From Datnioides undecimradiatus (taxonomy: Eukaryota > Chordata > Actinopteri > Lobotiformes > Datnioididae): a stretch of DNA of 64,000 nucleotides. Of the stretch, positions 10,609 through 23,640 are shown one piece after another. A model generated the notes under the pieces. That model was not told where the DNA came from. It saw nothing but the letters and a program-made list of their open reading frames with translations, and made no database searches. The stretch's first letter is position 1. Each line of letters opens with the position of its first letter. The position numbers and the translations under genes are program-made. The DNA lies in the NCBI GenBank assembly GCA_008933995.1, contig WARS01000033.1, forward strand, positions 10,430,287-10,494,286, given 5' to 3'.

Positions 10609-12400
10609 TCAACTTCAAGAAGAACAATATTTTCAGACCTGCACAGAGCCAGTTGGCCTTCCTGCTTGGCCAGTTGCATTGTTGAGATGCTGTGCTTTGT
10701 CATGGAGCTTGATTGATGCTCGCTCTTGCTTTACCGGCCAACTGGAGGGCAGTGGGGTGTTACATCTTTGGGATAGAATTATGTTTGTTCAGGAAGTTTA
10801 TGTTGTCTGCATCAAGAGATTTTTATGGTTTATTTGTTATTATTTGTGTTGAATATTATTTTTTCTAAATTAATAACTGTTGGGGATTTAATATTTTGGG
10901 ATATTTGGGTCATGTCTGGTTTATATCTTTGGGGTGGGTTCAGCCTTATGGTCCCTCTACACCTCTCTTGCATACAGTCTTAATATGTGTAATATTCACT
11001 TTAAGAATAGGAAGATTTACATGTTAATGTAACGTATGTCATAATATAATGCTTTTTTATAACAGTTGATTATAAAGCCCAAGATTAACAATAGATTTTT
11101 CTCTCAGCAGTTAGCCAAGATATGGGTAAACACACAACACATTTGCTTTTCAGAGCGCTTCTCATTGTATCATGCATCATTTTTTTTTATTTTAAAGGTG
11201 TGAGCGTGCGAAAAAGCAGCGGTATAGGAACAGCTCATACATAAATATGCAGTCATTCCAAATCTCTCAACTGCTCATGTTAAAATAATCAGTTTGTCAT
11301 TGATCTGGCTGTAAGTGAAGTAATGTAAACTGAAAAAATGAGACATTGGGATGATTGATTTAGGTATGTGAAGTTAAAAACAACTAAATTAGTCAGACCA
11401 TTTACTCAGTCTAACAAAGGACAAAGTCACATTTTCACTGGAATTTAAAAATGTAGTGTTTTTAACTGTGAGCATCTTCTCAGCTTCCTGTGACATTTTA
11501 TCGGAAGTGCAGTAATAGTCTTTATTTTACATGTTGTAAATGATAAAATGTAAAATCCCAATTACATGTTGGAAAATTAAGATGCAGATTGAGTCAAAGA
11601 TTGTGACTGCCTTTCAGGGGAGGCGTCAGTTCATGTGCTTAAAGCCATTTAAATGAAGACAAACGCTATGAATCGTTCAGGTTGGAATGTATTCATAACG
11701 TATGGGAGACCTTACCAGACCTTTTCCTTCTTTAACAGTTTATATTTGTCTAATATGGTACCTCCTCTACTTCTACTGCCCAGATTTTGCTATGCAGAAA
11801 ACCTGGGGCTGGCCCTATTTGTTTTATGACTTCGGTGAAGTCTCCGTCAGTCATTTATGGTCTTCATTGTAATGGCCATGTTCCCTCGTGCTGACACAGG
11901 ACTTTGTATTTTTAAGTTACTTCCTGCCAGAGTACACTTTGGTGGACTGGTAACTCTGTTCATCAGACTTTTTTTTTTTTGCATGTTCTGTGTGGCCTGA
12001 TATTAACGTGAGCACAAAAAAAAAACCCCAAACAAAAGAAAACAGAGCAGACTACATTGTTTTCATCTCACTCATGACTCTTGACTAATGATCACAGCCA
12101 CATGTTTTTCTGTCTGTCTGCCGTCTCATGCCTTCAATTGAAATGCCATAACTGCCACATGAATCCACATATTTGTTATCAATCTCTTGTCGCCTTCAGC
12201 CAGTTGTTGTCAGCTGTCTTGTCTATACACAAGGTTCACAGTAGATAGATAATGCGATTTGCACTGTGCTGTTCAGTCATATTAGCTAGAATATGAGAAG
12301 GAGGAGGAGTCCTGCATAAAGGTGATGGATCAACACTGCTCTTGCAATCAACAGTAGAAACTGTACTATCTCTTTTTGTCAATAAAGCACAAATTGTGTA
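10609..12400 (+). terminator. kct2: kct2 3'UTR and polyadenylation region
   Basis: No coding potential is seen after the kct2 stop. An AATAAA at 12381-12386 is followed by GT-rich sequence (ttatttgtgtgactc, about 12420), which would give a 3'UTR of about 1.8 kb. A second AATAAA at 12856-12861 is a possible distal site. The stretch is AT-rich with T and A runs (11970-11982, 12016-12024). The extent is inferred. Confidence 0.5.
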
Positions 12401-12869
12401 CAAAGTTCTTGCAGTATCTTATTTGTGTGACTCATTTAATGTTTGACCTGGTCAAGGGACAAATCTAAGTGTGACATATAGAAATTGCCGACATGACTGA
12501 GCCTGGTGCTGTCTGGCTCTTTTTTATCCTAGATCCCCCCCCCAAAAAGAAGGAAAAAGCGACTGCTGTCATCCACCGGTGACGCTGTCTAACTGTATGT
12601 AACTGAAATGAATTGACAAACTGTGCAAGGGCAGACTCCAGCACCAGGGCTACTGAAGGGGAAAATATCAAACTCTACCACGAGGAGGCAGTGCGTGCAC
12701 ACAAATAAGTGATCAAGTAAACCTGAGCATTAGTTAGATTTTCTGCTGTGTCCTTTCACAAGCTGAATGATGGGGAACTTTTATCATATCCTGTGTAAGA
12801 TGCAAGGCATGTATGTGGTGTGTGTATGTGACCACATCAAAATGTTGCCTGAGCAAATAAAAATGTAAT

Positions 12870-14400
12870 TTAGAAACTTGTTTCACACTACTTTACCTGT
12901 CAGTGTGAAGTATCTAAAGGGGGATTTGAGCTGAAAAACTAAAAATACTTAAATATTTTTTCTAAAAAGTTTGTGCTGGGAACCATATGTGCCACGATTA
13001 CCCAGGTTCCCTCAGAAACACCAACAGGAGAGAAAAACTGAGCCTCTGTGTCTGTTGTATTCAGAACTTTTAATGTCACACAACACCACAGAGATGATTC
13101 TTCAGGACAGCAAAAGTATAAAAAAATATCTTGGCATGTCAGTCTGTTTAAAGTTGGTAAACAGCAGAGAGTGACAGGACAGATGGAAGCACGGAGGAAG
13201 AAAGACAGACCATGTTGAACAGGCATGTCTTTGAACGTCGTAGTTTTGATTAACGGCTGCCACAGTCGGTTCCTGCTGCAGAATCAGCCCTGATGTACTG
13301 CAGACCTACACTGACGCTTATTACCTGCTCAGAAACCAACAAATCCCCCTTAAATCATTCAAACTGCAGCATGGCGTAAAGGATTTAATTGAGCAAATTA
13401 TAACATATACATGCAGAGACAGTTTCTCACTTTAAAAGCAACTATTTTGTACCAAAGAGTCTTTAGAGAGTATTTTTTATAGTAAAACTGTGAAAGCATA
13501 TTTTTTCAAAATAAGATTAGTGCTCAGTGTAAAGTGGAGTGGAGAATATCAGAACTCCATCATTATTACTAGAAATACTTGTTGTTTCTCTCACAGCTTG
13601 AACAAAATAAGAGGTATGAAAACTTCACAAATTTGACTGAATAATATAGTTAATAATAATAAATAATAAATAATTTTATAATTTTAAACTATATGATATG
13701 AAGTTTAGAATTTTCGATGTTGAATTTCATTTATAAGCTAGTGCATTAGTGCATTTTGTCTCCTGTGTGTCTGCAGGGTTTCTACAGGCAGAAAGGTATT
13801 TGAAAGAGTGCAGGTCTAACCCCTCTGTGTCCTATCAAAATGTCCTTTTCTCAAGACGCTGAACTCCATCTACCTGCTTACTCATCACAAAGCTGCATCA
13901 AGGCATCTGCGAGGTGCCTACATTGTAAAACCCGTAGATGAAAAAGCAGGAAGTGACGGCTGCTGGGAGCACGTCATCAGCAGATAAGATAACCAGGCTT
14001 TGTGGATATTTGTACAAAGTTATGCCAGGCGAATCTATCTGAGAGACAGCAGCAAATGAAATCCACCGGGCGGAAAAACTCACAACTACTTTTGGTCACT
14101 GAGGGGTGACGATCATGACAATGGTTATCCAGTAGTTTTTGAAAAGGGTTTTCTAATATTCACAAGAAATATCACAAGAGGCCAACATCCTTCTGCTGAG
14201 CTTTCCAACAAAAGATGATGGTTAAAACCAACTTTAGAGCCTGATCAGCCTAATTTGTTGGGAATTTTGCTTATATCTATGTTTTTCATGCAATCCTGCA
14301 TCAGTCACTATTGCAAATAGATATTATTTATTGATCTTTACTTTTAAACTCTCAAAATGGGTGTCATGTCATAATGAAATCCAATCAAACACTAAAGAAA
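12870..14400. other. Gene-free stretch
   Basis: This is AT-rich intergenic sequence with a short taa/ataa-rich patch near 13650-13690. Reading frames up to 95 codons on both strands overlap one another and show no recognisable domain, signal peptide or splice structure. I see no gene here. Confidence 0.6.
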
Positions 14401-14404
14401 ACAC

Positions 14405-14671
14405 TTAACCCTTTCATGCATAGTGGTCACTACAGTGGACAGCTATTCAAAAGCCATTTCCTTGTATATGCATGGGTTGAACAGTGTTACGTTACAATAT
14501 GTCAAAATATATTCACATTACAGCAACACCATATTTCTTTAGTTAAAAAACTCAAAATGTATGTTGTCCACCTGAGCAGACGTGGGAAATTCCTTGAAAA
14601 AATGCAGTTTTGCAGAAAAATAAAAACACTTCCTGGCTGAAGTTTTCATAATTTATGCATGACAGGGTTAA
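14405..14671. mobile_element. piggyBac-type MITE (267 bp including TTAA flanks)
   Basis: The element begins ttaaccctttcatgcata (14405-14422) and ends tatgcatgacagggttaa (14654-14671). These are inverted repeats differing at one position. Each terminus reads CCC inward from a TTAA, the hallmark of piggyBac insertion with a duplicated TTAA target. The interior is AT-rich and has no transposase, so this is a non-autonomous copy. An 88-codon frame inside it is chance. Confidence 0.8.
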
Positions 14672-17430
14672 AAATACACTAAAATATTTTGTTCAGATAC
14701 CTGGTGAATCCTCTAATTTATTCAATAACTACATAAAATGACGACTCACAAATTACTTTGAACAAAACTCATTACACAGCGCTGAGGCCCCTACTTACCC
14801 TGTGCATCTGATAAATGTCCTGTCATTGCTTGAGCTTGTGTTTTCTTCACGATGACAGTAAGGTAGGGTTAGCTACAAGATGCAGGCAAGTACTGGCATC
14901 TCTAAACAGTGCTCATGTCTTTGAAAGCTGCAGGGTTACTGTTTGAAAGTTTTCCTTTCTAGGAGAAAGTCAGATCACTCTTTTCTTCCCATGGTAACCT
15001 GGAAACAACTGGCAAAGCAATAACAGCAACCTAAAGTACTTATGGGAGCAGTCCACACAGCTGGAACACACCTTTAACCAATCAGCTCGCTTGTGTGAAA
15101 CTATCCATCAAGGACTGTTCCGACCAGTATTGATTGATTTGGCTTCTCTGTAATAATTTTTGTATTTTCAGCACCTGCCGGATTAGGTCGGCCCGCCTTT
15201 TTATAATCCCATTCCAGCAGATATCTGGTTTTCACAGAGATGTCAATATATTGAGTGTCAGGAGAGCTGGAGGTATCGCAGATAAAACAGCTGGGTTAAG
15301 GCCAGAACTTATCAAAGCACACGCTGTGGTGATCAGATCATGTGGTCTGGCATATTAGCTACGTCCTCAATGGGAGAGGTCAATGGGAAGACTCACACGT
15401 CCTGCAGCGCTGGACGTATGCTGTTTCTGTGTGTCCGCTCAGGTCAGGACAGGTCAGCCGGAGAATGGGACAGTGCAATTAAATCAATTCTGCAACTGGA
15501 CATCCATAAAAAAGTTTATTGTATCTGCTCTTGCTCAGGATATTGTGCTGTCGCTGCAGTTCTTTGAGTTATTTTTGAACTTTTATGGTACAACCGGACG
15601 AAACATAATGATGTTGTTTATGGGAACTCTGGGAAATGATTTTTAGGGAAGGAAAGTAAATGAGTATCTAGCTGTCCGCATCAGCTCACTGCAAGATGCC
15701 CTTGACCCCCAACTGATCCAATTTAGCCAGTCAGCCAGCAGCTGCCAATAATACACTGTAGTTACAGTCTACTGCTACCAGGTGTATGTGTCTGTGTGTA
15801 TGTGTGTGTGTGTGTGTGTGTGAAAATACAAAATCGGATGTCTTAATCTAGCAAGTTAACAAAGTTAAGGTATGATCATTGTGTTATGTTTACTGCATCG
15901 CATTCTGTTCATAGAAGAAATTGAAAACCTATGATCTCCTCGAGTGGTGAGAAGTAAAATGTGGGTTCTTTGCTTTGTTGAAAACATGATACAGAACATG
16001 ATACATAGTGTATGCATTACTCTAGTTTGAATGGGAGGTGTGTTTGACATATTGAAGTTACAATGCTTCATCTGCACACCAGATGCACGAAGGAGGGAAG
16101 CAGCAATGATCCAAATAACACATGTTGTAATGAATGACTGACATATATCACAGGTATCATGTGTGTCTCATAACACAGTAGGTCTCATAAAACAAGTGCT
16201 GCTTGAGTTTTGCAATATCCTGTGTTACAGCACCCAGCGCAATGTGCTACCTGAGTGAGAGTCTTACAGGTGCACTCAGACTGCCACCAGCAGCTTCAGA
16301 CTATTTGTACTCACACACACTTCAGTGCTTGTTATCTGACCACATTGGCAGCAAGTACTGACAGAAGTAACCACAGATAAGCTGTAGAAAGGAGTGTCAA
16401 TCGCAATCACAATAATAGATTCATAGAAACATGCATAAACCAAGACTGGTGTCTATAGAGCTGTTGTCTTGCTACATTCTGGGAGGGTTTTCCACTATAC
16501 CTACTCCAGTGGGATGCTACAGTACTTTCTAAATGTCAGGATGAATTGTAGTAAATTCGGGGCAGAGTGTGTGTTTTATTGGTGCCACAGAAAGTGCAAA
16601 CACAGCATGATGTTAAAAGGTGCATTTTAGGTTGCAGACCTTTGTTAAGGCGAAATGATGGAAGCTTCACGAGTGTCTGTGGCTTGGATGGACTCATTCA
16701 AGCACTGAGAGTGACTGTCGTAGTCCCTCTTCATGGAAAATACAAACGTAAAAAATGGTGGCTTTCTTCTTCCTCACCTCTTTGAACCTGTGGAGGGCCT
16801 GGGTTACTTTTGCAGCTTCTTATATTTAATTTCCTATCTGTGTGTTTCATAGTCCAGAGTCTCCCAGGGAGTGCACATAATATCCACAGTCCAGGCTTTA
16901 TGTTTTCTCCATTCTGTTTTATCTCTCAGAGTTTTGTGTCTCTGTGTTGACAAAGCTTAACCGCCCTTGTTCTTTATCTTCTGCTTGGCTGGCATTAAGA
17001 GCGGAGCCTCTTGCTTTTCTCTCTGCTCAGAAGAAAATAAAAGGGCCATTGTCTTTGTGGTTTGAGAGGGGAGAGGCTCAGCGACACACCACAGATAAAT
17101 GAACTGTTTAGATCAAGCAGCGATATCCAATTAGGAAAATGTATAGTGTCGCACATATGAGACAGTATCATGAGAGAAAAGAGATGGAGAAAACCCTTGA
17201 AAATGTATGTATGGTGAGTGTAATATGTGTGAGTGCGCCGTTCAGCATGTCTCCCTCTGTCTTCATGCATCAAGTCCATTTTATTTACGACTTGTTGATG
17301 CTGCACAGGAAATTGTTGCATTTTGGTGGCTCGAAAAAGCAAATGGACAAAACTGTGAATTTGTTTCAACTGAAACTCTTGCCCTCCTCGCATCTAGATA
17401 GATTTTTTTCAGTGGATTTTGTTGAGCGAG
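14672..17430. other. Gene-free stretch
   Basis: This is intergenic sequence with one TG microsatellite (15801-15822, imperfect from 15783). Overlapping short frames at 15134-15646 and 16995-17456 are on conflicting strands and frames and match nothing I recognise. No gene is supported. Confidence 0.6.
15801..15822. repeat. TG microsatellite
   Basis: A pure (TG)11 run is preceded by interrupted TG units from 15783. Confidence 0.9.
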
Positions 17431-17444
17431 ACAGTGACATACAT

Positions 17445-17710
17445 ACCCCACCCTGATTGCTTCCACCTGTGCATTGTTAGCCTTCCCTCTTTAGAGCATT
17501 TGGTGTGTGTATTCCCCTCTCTCAGTGCCAGTTTGATTTTAGACCTTAGCGATCCAACCTTACTGCCTGTGTTTCCCTGTGTGTTTGGATCTGTATTTTG
17601 TTTCCTTGGATTACTGCTTGGTTGTTGGACTATTTTCGCCTGCTCCTGATGGATTTGTTTCCCTAAACCTGAATTTGACCTTTCCCTGCATCACCTGTAA
17701 GTGTTTCTGT
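17445..17710 (+). repeat. Degenerate retrotransposon-like fragment
   Basis: The start gattgcttccacctgtgcat (17454-17473) and the following T/C/G-rich text resemble the terminal or untranslated parts of fish retroelements. They share the tone of phrases such as cctgtgtttccctgtgtgtt and tcacctgtaagtgt. No coding domain or paired terminus is visible, so the class is uncertain. A 76-codon frame inside it should not be read as a gene. Confidence 0.35.
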
Positions 17711-17730
17711 GATTAATAATTGGTTCATTT

Positions 17731-20700
17731 TTTAAACAGAGGCTGTTTTCAGACAGAATTGAGCCAGAAGGCAGCCCTCTTTAAATGGACTCAATGGCCT
17801 AGCCTGTTGGAGGGGCATATCCCGATAATCAAATAATATATCAGAAATAACAGTAGGGGCACTTCGAGGGGAGTTGATGGGTACTTCAAGATGTCAGGAT
17901 ACAAACATGATCCACAAACACCGGAACAGTGTGTGAGTGGGTTAGGTCAGTTCATTTTGCCCCGGAGCCCCCTAGTGGTTACTTCTCCCTCACTGGACTC
18001 ATGGATTGATAGTGTCTTGAAAATGGCTGGACTGTGCTGGGTGACTCAACACAATAAAAAGCATTTCCGGTTTGAAAGAAAAATCATTTTAAATATCTTG
18101 ATCTTCAAAACAAACATTTGAAGTGCACCCGTCCCCTCCGGCAAACGACTGAACCCTGCAGTTTAAAGCGTCGATGTTTGAATTTTTTTTCTTTATATTA
18201 GATCCTTTACTCTGTCTGCTGTTTTAAGTCCTCTTCCCAGGTCTTGTCACAGTATAACTCACTCTGTTTTTTTTTGCCCCCCCCACCCACACTCTGAACA
18301 TTTTATCAGTCCTTGTCATTTCTCTTTTTTATCTGTATCTTTTCTCTACTCGAGGGAGTTATTCTATCCATCAAACCAAGATCCAAAGGCTCTTGCTTTT
18401 AAATGTTTGACTGTGTCTGCCTTCCTCTCAGACAGGTTGGATCTGAGCATTTCATTTCTGTCTCATATTACCTCTCTGTCTCTTTCTCCTCCTCCCCGTT
18501 CTCTTATCAATCTTCCTCCTGTTCTTCTGCCTCTCCTCCCTTGTCTATCCTCCTTCCTCTCCTTCACTTTGCGCGTCATACTCCTCGGCTCTGTCTCAAT
18601 CTCATACCCTCTCAACGCTTTGCTGTACTTTGATCTTCCTCTTCCAGGCTCTGATAAGCAGCCTGTCTGGTGTGTGTAAGTGTATGTATATATGTGTGTG
18701 TGTATTTTTAGGTATGTCTCCTTTGCATTAATTGGCCCTCCTGTGTTTGGCTTGTTCTCCACAGTATCTCTCGGCTTTGGAGGAAACATTCTCATCCTGT
18801 TATCCTCTGGCTATAAGAGATTTCTGCCTGGGGGCTTTTATAACACTGATTCCACGTTTCTGACAGAGAGAGGAGTTGGTAGCTGAGTCTTTGCTGTGGA
18901 TGATAAAATAATTTTAAGACTGTTCTGTGGGAGATTTGACATGTTGTTCTTGAATAATTAGCACAACATGTCTGTGTAATCGACGCGTTGGATTACACCA
19001 ACTTCTCTATCTAGCAAAGTTCTAATCAGTGTGGATTTTGTGGAGAACTTATTCAACTCATTTGTTTGTATTATACATTTTAATTGTAAGAATAAACTGA
19101 CAAAAATGAAACAACAACTGAAAAGGTGATACAAAATATAGGAGCTGCTGAGCGACACAGTGTGCCTAAACTTTAATTTGGCATGTAGTCAGTGTCAAGT
19201 GCTGTGTGCTGTGCAGAGAACCACAACACCACCCTGATTTACTGCCAACAGCCAGCATCTTTACAAAGCCACTTGTTCTATAAAGCGACAGTTGTATCAG
19301 AGCCTTCAGAGTGGTAAATGATTTGTTGTTGAAAACTAATGGATCAGCTGAGGGAAGCTTCAAGGATGTAAACATGGGCTGACAAAGACCTTTTTGATTG
19401 AGACTAATCATCCAGCTCGGGTTTGTTTGAATGTAGCACAGCAACATGTTTGTTTGTGACAGAAAGCTTACTGTTAAGTTATTGACAGCCTTCTTTAGAG
19501 GTGGAAAAATCAAACTGGAGACAGTCCGTTGTTGCAGTGGCGTTGCCAGTCCGGTGTTGTCCGGCAAATGGGTCAGATGTCAGCAGGCCTGCGCTGTCCC
19601 TGATTTGTTTGTAGCTTTTGCACACACACAAAGACACTCACAGATGCACTCATGTACACAGGGGAAACACATTCCCACTGTGGGTAACACGCTGTTCTAC
19701 AGAAATGAAATGGAGTGCTTGTAAACATGGAGGTAAACCATGTGGATTGTAAAATATTTTAAATAAAAGCAGCTTTGCAAATGTTTAATGAGGAAGAAAG
19801 ACACGTTCAGGATGTCTTTCTGCACGTTTGCACTGTAAATGTCAGCATGCATTACGCACTGGTTTAGCCCAAATCCCCTTTTTATTTTAACAGCCTTTCC
19901 TCTCACACCCTCAGGACGAACTTTGCATTTTAAGCTCCGCATTGATTATTTCTATTTCTTGCAACTACTTGTAAGACTTTAGTGGCTGTTGTTTTTGTTT
20001 TTTTTGGACAGCTTTTCTCACAAACAGGGTGCATTAACCAATGTAGAATTACCCAAATTGACCATGTTAAACTGATATCTCATATTAAACGGAACTACAG
20101 CCAAGATAAAACCCTCAACAAATTCACTTTTACTCTGTAGCTCTGGATAATTTAACAAAGATCTAAATGCTCAAAAACACAGTGACACACAGCGTTCTCC
20201 CTCACCATCCATTCTTTTCCTCTTTTCCGGGCACAGGGAATTAAGAACGACCTCACAGTCGATAGTGGCACTTGGAAATGTTCATACAGACCAAGCCTGA
20301 ACTGAACTTGAGATTTGTTTTTTCTTTTCTTAAAAACTTAAGAAAACTCGCTGTGGGTTTTGAAGAGAATGAACTGTTTTTGAGAGGTAAGATCACCCTG
20401 CCACTCAGGTGTGAAACTTCAGCAATGAGGTATTCTGCCTTCCCTTAGTGTTTATTCACACATTGCACCTAATCTGGCAGGGAGGGCAAGTTTGAGGGGA
20501 ATTAATTAGTAAATGAGCAAGACAGAGGCATAAAAAGGTGACAGCCTATTAGAACAAAATAAAACTGAATCTAATGTGTATGTTATTTGATTCTCTTGAC
20601 CATAAGATTAATATCACACACAGTTTCTAGTTTTTTTTTTAATTATTATTATTTTACCTCTGTGCTGCATCCTTTTAGTTTTCATTTTTACTGCTGGTGT

Positions 20701-23380
20701 TAGTTTTTGCTATGATTTTCGGATGTGAGGCACTTTATGAAGTTGTTGAGTAGTTCTGCATACATAAACCATAATACAATTATAAATGAGACTGAGGCAG
20801 GGAGGAAAAAAAACAAAGAGTCTCAATCAGCCATTCTGGTGGGTGTCAGACTAATGCACACAAACACACACATGCGTGCGCATGCACAGTGTTGCAGCGT
20901 CTGTTCTTTGTACTTCATGCTGAACCCTCTCCTCGCCCTTTTGCTTCACTTTGATGAGGGCACCGTCGCTGCACAATAGAACAGACGGTACAGAGGATAA
21001 AGCTTTAAAGCAGGAGGAGAGAGAGAGAGTGAGAGAGAAAGAAGGTGAAGTAAGATTGAGAGAAGGAGAAAGAGGAATAGAGAGAGAGCATTATTGATTT
21101 TCACCTAAAATAATTAATCAGTCATTGTTAGGCTGTTTTTTATTCTGAGGAAAACCAAACTGTAAGATGCAATCTTAGGGACTTCAAAGGTGAAGTCCCA
21201 AAGACTGCTTTTGATCCAGTGGTGGTCTCAGAACAGAGGTCTCCGATGATAATGTGTCCTTAAAAAAAAAAGATTATGCTGTGAATGTGAAAGAGAAAAG
21301 ACTATATTTTTTGGTTGATATGTTGTTCTGTGTGAGATTTCATGATGCCATGTTTGCTTTTAGTGAACAAAGATGTAAAAAACGAGGTGGGGAAATGCAA
21401 GAAATGGAGACTTTATTTGTTGTCGAACATATTTTAGATTCATGCTTGTCTTGCAGATTACATCACTGCAGTAAGTGGAAGAGATCTTGCAGCAGGTCAG
21501 CACACACTGAGGACTTTTGCTCAAATGGACTATGTTTACCATTAACACTGATTGGACATCCCCTTAAAACGTGGTGAAATCTCCCTTTAATACTAACTCA
21601 CACACACTCCATGTTGGATATTGCCTTGAAGAGCCTTTAATTGAAATGCAGCAAGCGATTTGGCACAAGAGCGACAGACCTATTAGATATAGCTCTCTGT
21701 CAGCCGAGGTTAGCCAGAGATGCTTTATCGCTCTGCTAAAACCCAAACACTAAAACAAGTGCCAGGCCCCGCTCTGGTCAAGGAAACCATTTCATCACCT
21801 GACGGCAGCCATATAGCAGGAGAAATTATGAGAGAGGCATCCTGGCTGCCAGGAGCAGGGGAGAAAAGTGGGAGAGACAGGGATAAGTAGGGATGGAGGA
21901 GGTGGTATAATTTTCATAATGGAAGAGACGGCAGAGCAGGAGCCGAAGGAGGGTTGAGTCTTTGTGCTGCAGTAAAACTGCAACGAGTGAAAATGAAGAG
22001 TTTGAATTCTAAAATGAGGTTTTCATTATTTCACAGACATGAGAGCTACCTTTTACTAAATTACAGTTTTGAGTTAAAGTGAAAGTTATTACGCTTTATT
22101 ATCTTTGGTTTCAAAATAGTAACATAAGGGATGATTGTACGTTTGAAATATTAAAAGTCAGCTACGACTAGTTTTAAGGAACTGAAGCTCTTTCTTCTCT
22201 CTTCTGTGTGAAACTGTAGGAACAGTGTCCTCTGCTCCATTAGCCTTTCAGCCTTTCACGTCCTGTTTTACTTCTCTTCACAGATGATGTTGCATCCTAT
22301 TTAAAAAGTATGTTTTCAATTTAATCAATACATATAATTTAAGTTTGAAATTTGAACATTGAGAACAATAATGTTCCTGGTAGATGAAACTGAACACAAT
22401 TTTGGTATTAGCTGGTACTACTGCTTCAAACTCTTTCACACAAAGCAAACATGCGCAGGAACAAAATGATATCCTTTACATTTGAGGTCCTTTCAAACAA
22501 GAAACCTGAGGAATGCACTTCATCAACTGCACTTCATCAGAGGATGAATTGACCACAGTGTGGTTTTGCAAGCTGCCATTTCAGATATGAGAAACATATT
22601 TGGGGGGTCTTCAGATGCAATGTTGAACTTTCTTCACCAGCTACTTGCTAATTTGCCTAGCATGGTGTTAGGCAGGCGGCGTACAGTCAGTTAATCAGAG
22701 CATAGATGCTCAAACAAAGTATCGATTTGTACAGCTTTAAACTCTCATATTGTGAGTTTGTTCCCAGCAGATGCTTTTTATGTGGTGTTTAGCTGCAGCT
22801 GTGTCCATTATTTATGTTTCTGGCAGCAGCTTTTATGTTCATGAATAATTCTCATCGTTGCCTTGTCTCAGTTGAAATCGAGATATTTAATCTCCATGGA
22901 ACTACCTGGTTTAGAAGATTCTGCATTAAAAAATACAAACATAATAAACAACCATATTGACATAGACATAATGGGGAAAGCCATTGGAAATGCTCCAGTG
23001 ACTCTCAGTGGCCTGGTGCTCACAGACATCAGTTAAAAGCCTCCCGTACATGAACATAATTTATCAAGCTCCCTCGATTCATCCCCAAAGGGAAACATTT
23101 AGCAAGAGTCTGTGATGTGTGAAGAGGTGAAGAGGAAGCAGAGATAGATAAATCTATAATCACCCAAAGCAGTGGTTAGCCGACGCTATCGGAAAAACGA
23201 TAGTGTGACCAATTGGTTCTCTTTGCTGTAATGAAGCTCTGTCTCCTGCTTTGTTTTTATTTCTGGCCTTTGCCTCAATGAGGGAGAAGAAGAAACACGG
23301 CTGAAAAGACAAGTTCTCCCAAAAACGACCCCGAATCAGTGTGTTTAGCCTTTATTCATCCAGCTTCTCTGCTTCTTCTG
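17731..23380. other. Gene-free stretch
   Basis: Intergenic. It holds a polypyrimidine tract (18440-18560), short TG runs (18690-18705), a CA-like patch (19620-19650), a T run (20630-20640) and a GA-rich purine tract (21011-21089). A second purine-rich patch lies at 21820-21950. The longest frames, 110-133 codons on the minus strand at 18463-18795 and 19166-19567, are low in complexity or unrecognised. I see no gene. Confidence 0.6.
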
Positions 23381-23387
23381 TTGACTA

Positions 23388-23640
23388 GCAAGTGTCAAAT
23401 CAATTGAGACAAGTCAAGAGTGACAAGAGATCAAGTCTGATGTCAGGTCTCAAGTTGTCTAGGGCAAATCCAAGTCGAGCAGCTTTCCATAAGATATGTC
23501 AAAACATTTTCTTATCAATTGTGCTTTTAACGTTTAAGCCCAACCATTATTTATTTGTTTATTTTCTGGATTTGTCACAAAGCCACAGACTTGAAAGTTT
23601 TTGCTATCAGGTCTGAGGTCAACTCTTTGGTCGAGTTTCA
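23388..23640. repeat. CAAGT-rich fish interspersed repeat fragment
   Basis: Repeated caagtc/gtcaag words (gacaagtcaagagtgacaag, tctcaagttgtc, ccaagtcgagc, then gtctgaggtcaactc) resemble a common teleost repeat built from CAAGT-like units. The copy is degraded and its ends are approximate. No family name is assigned. Confidence 0.4.
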
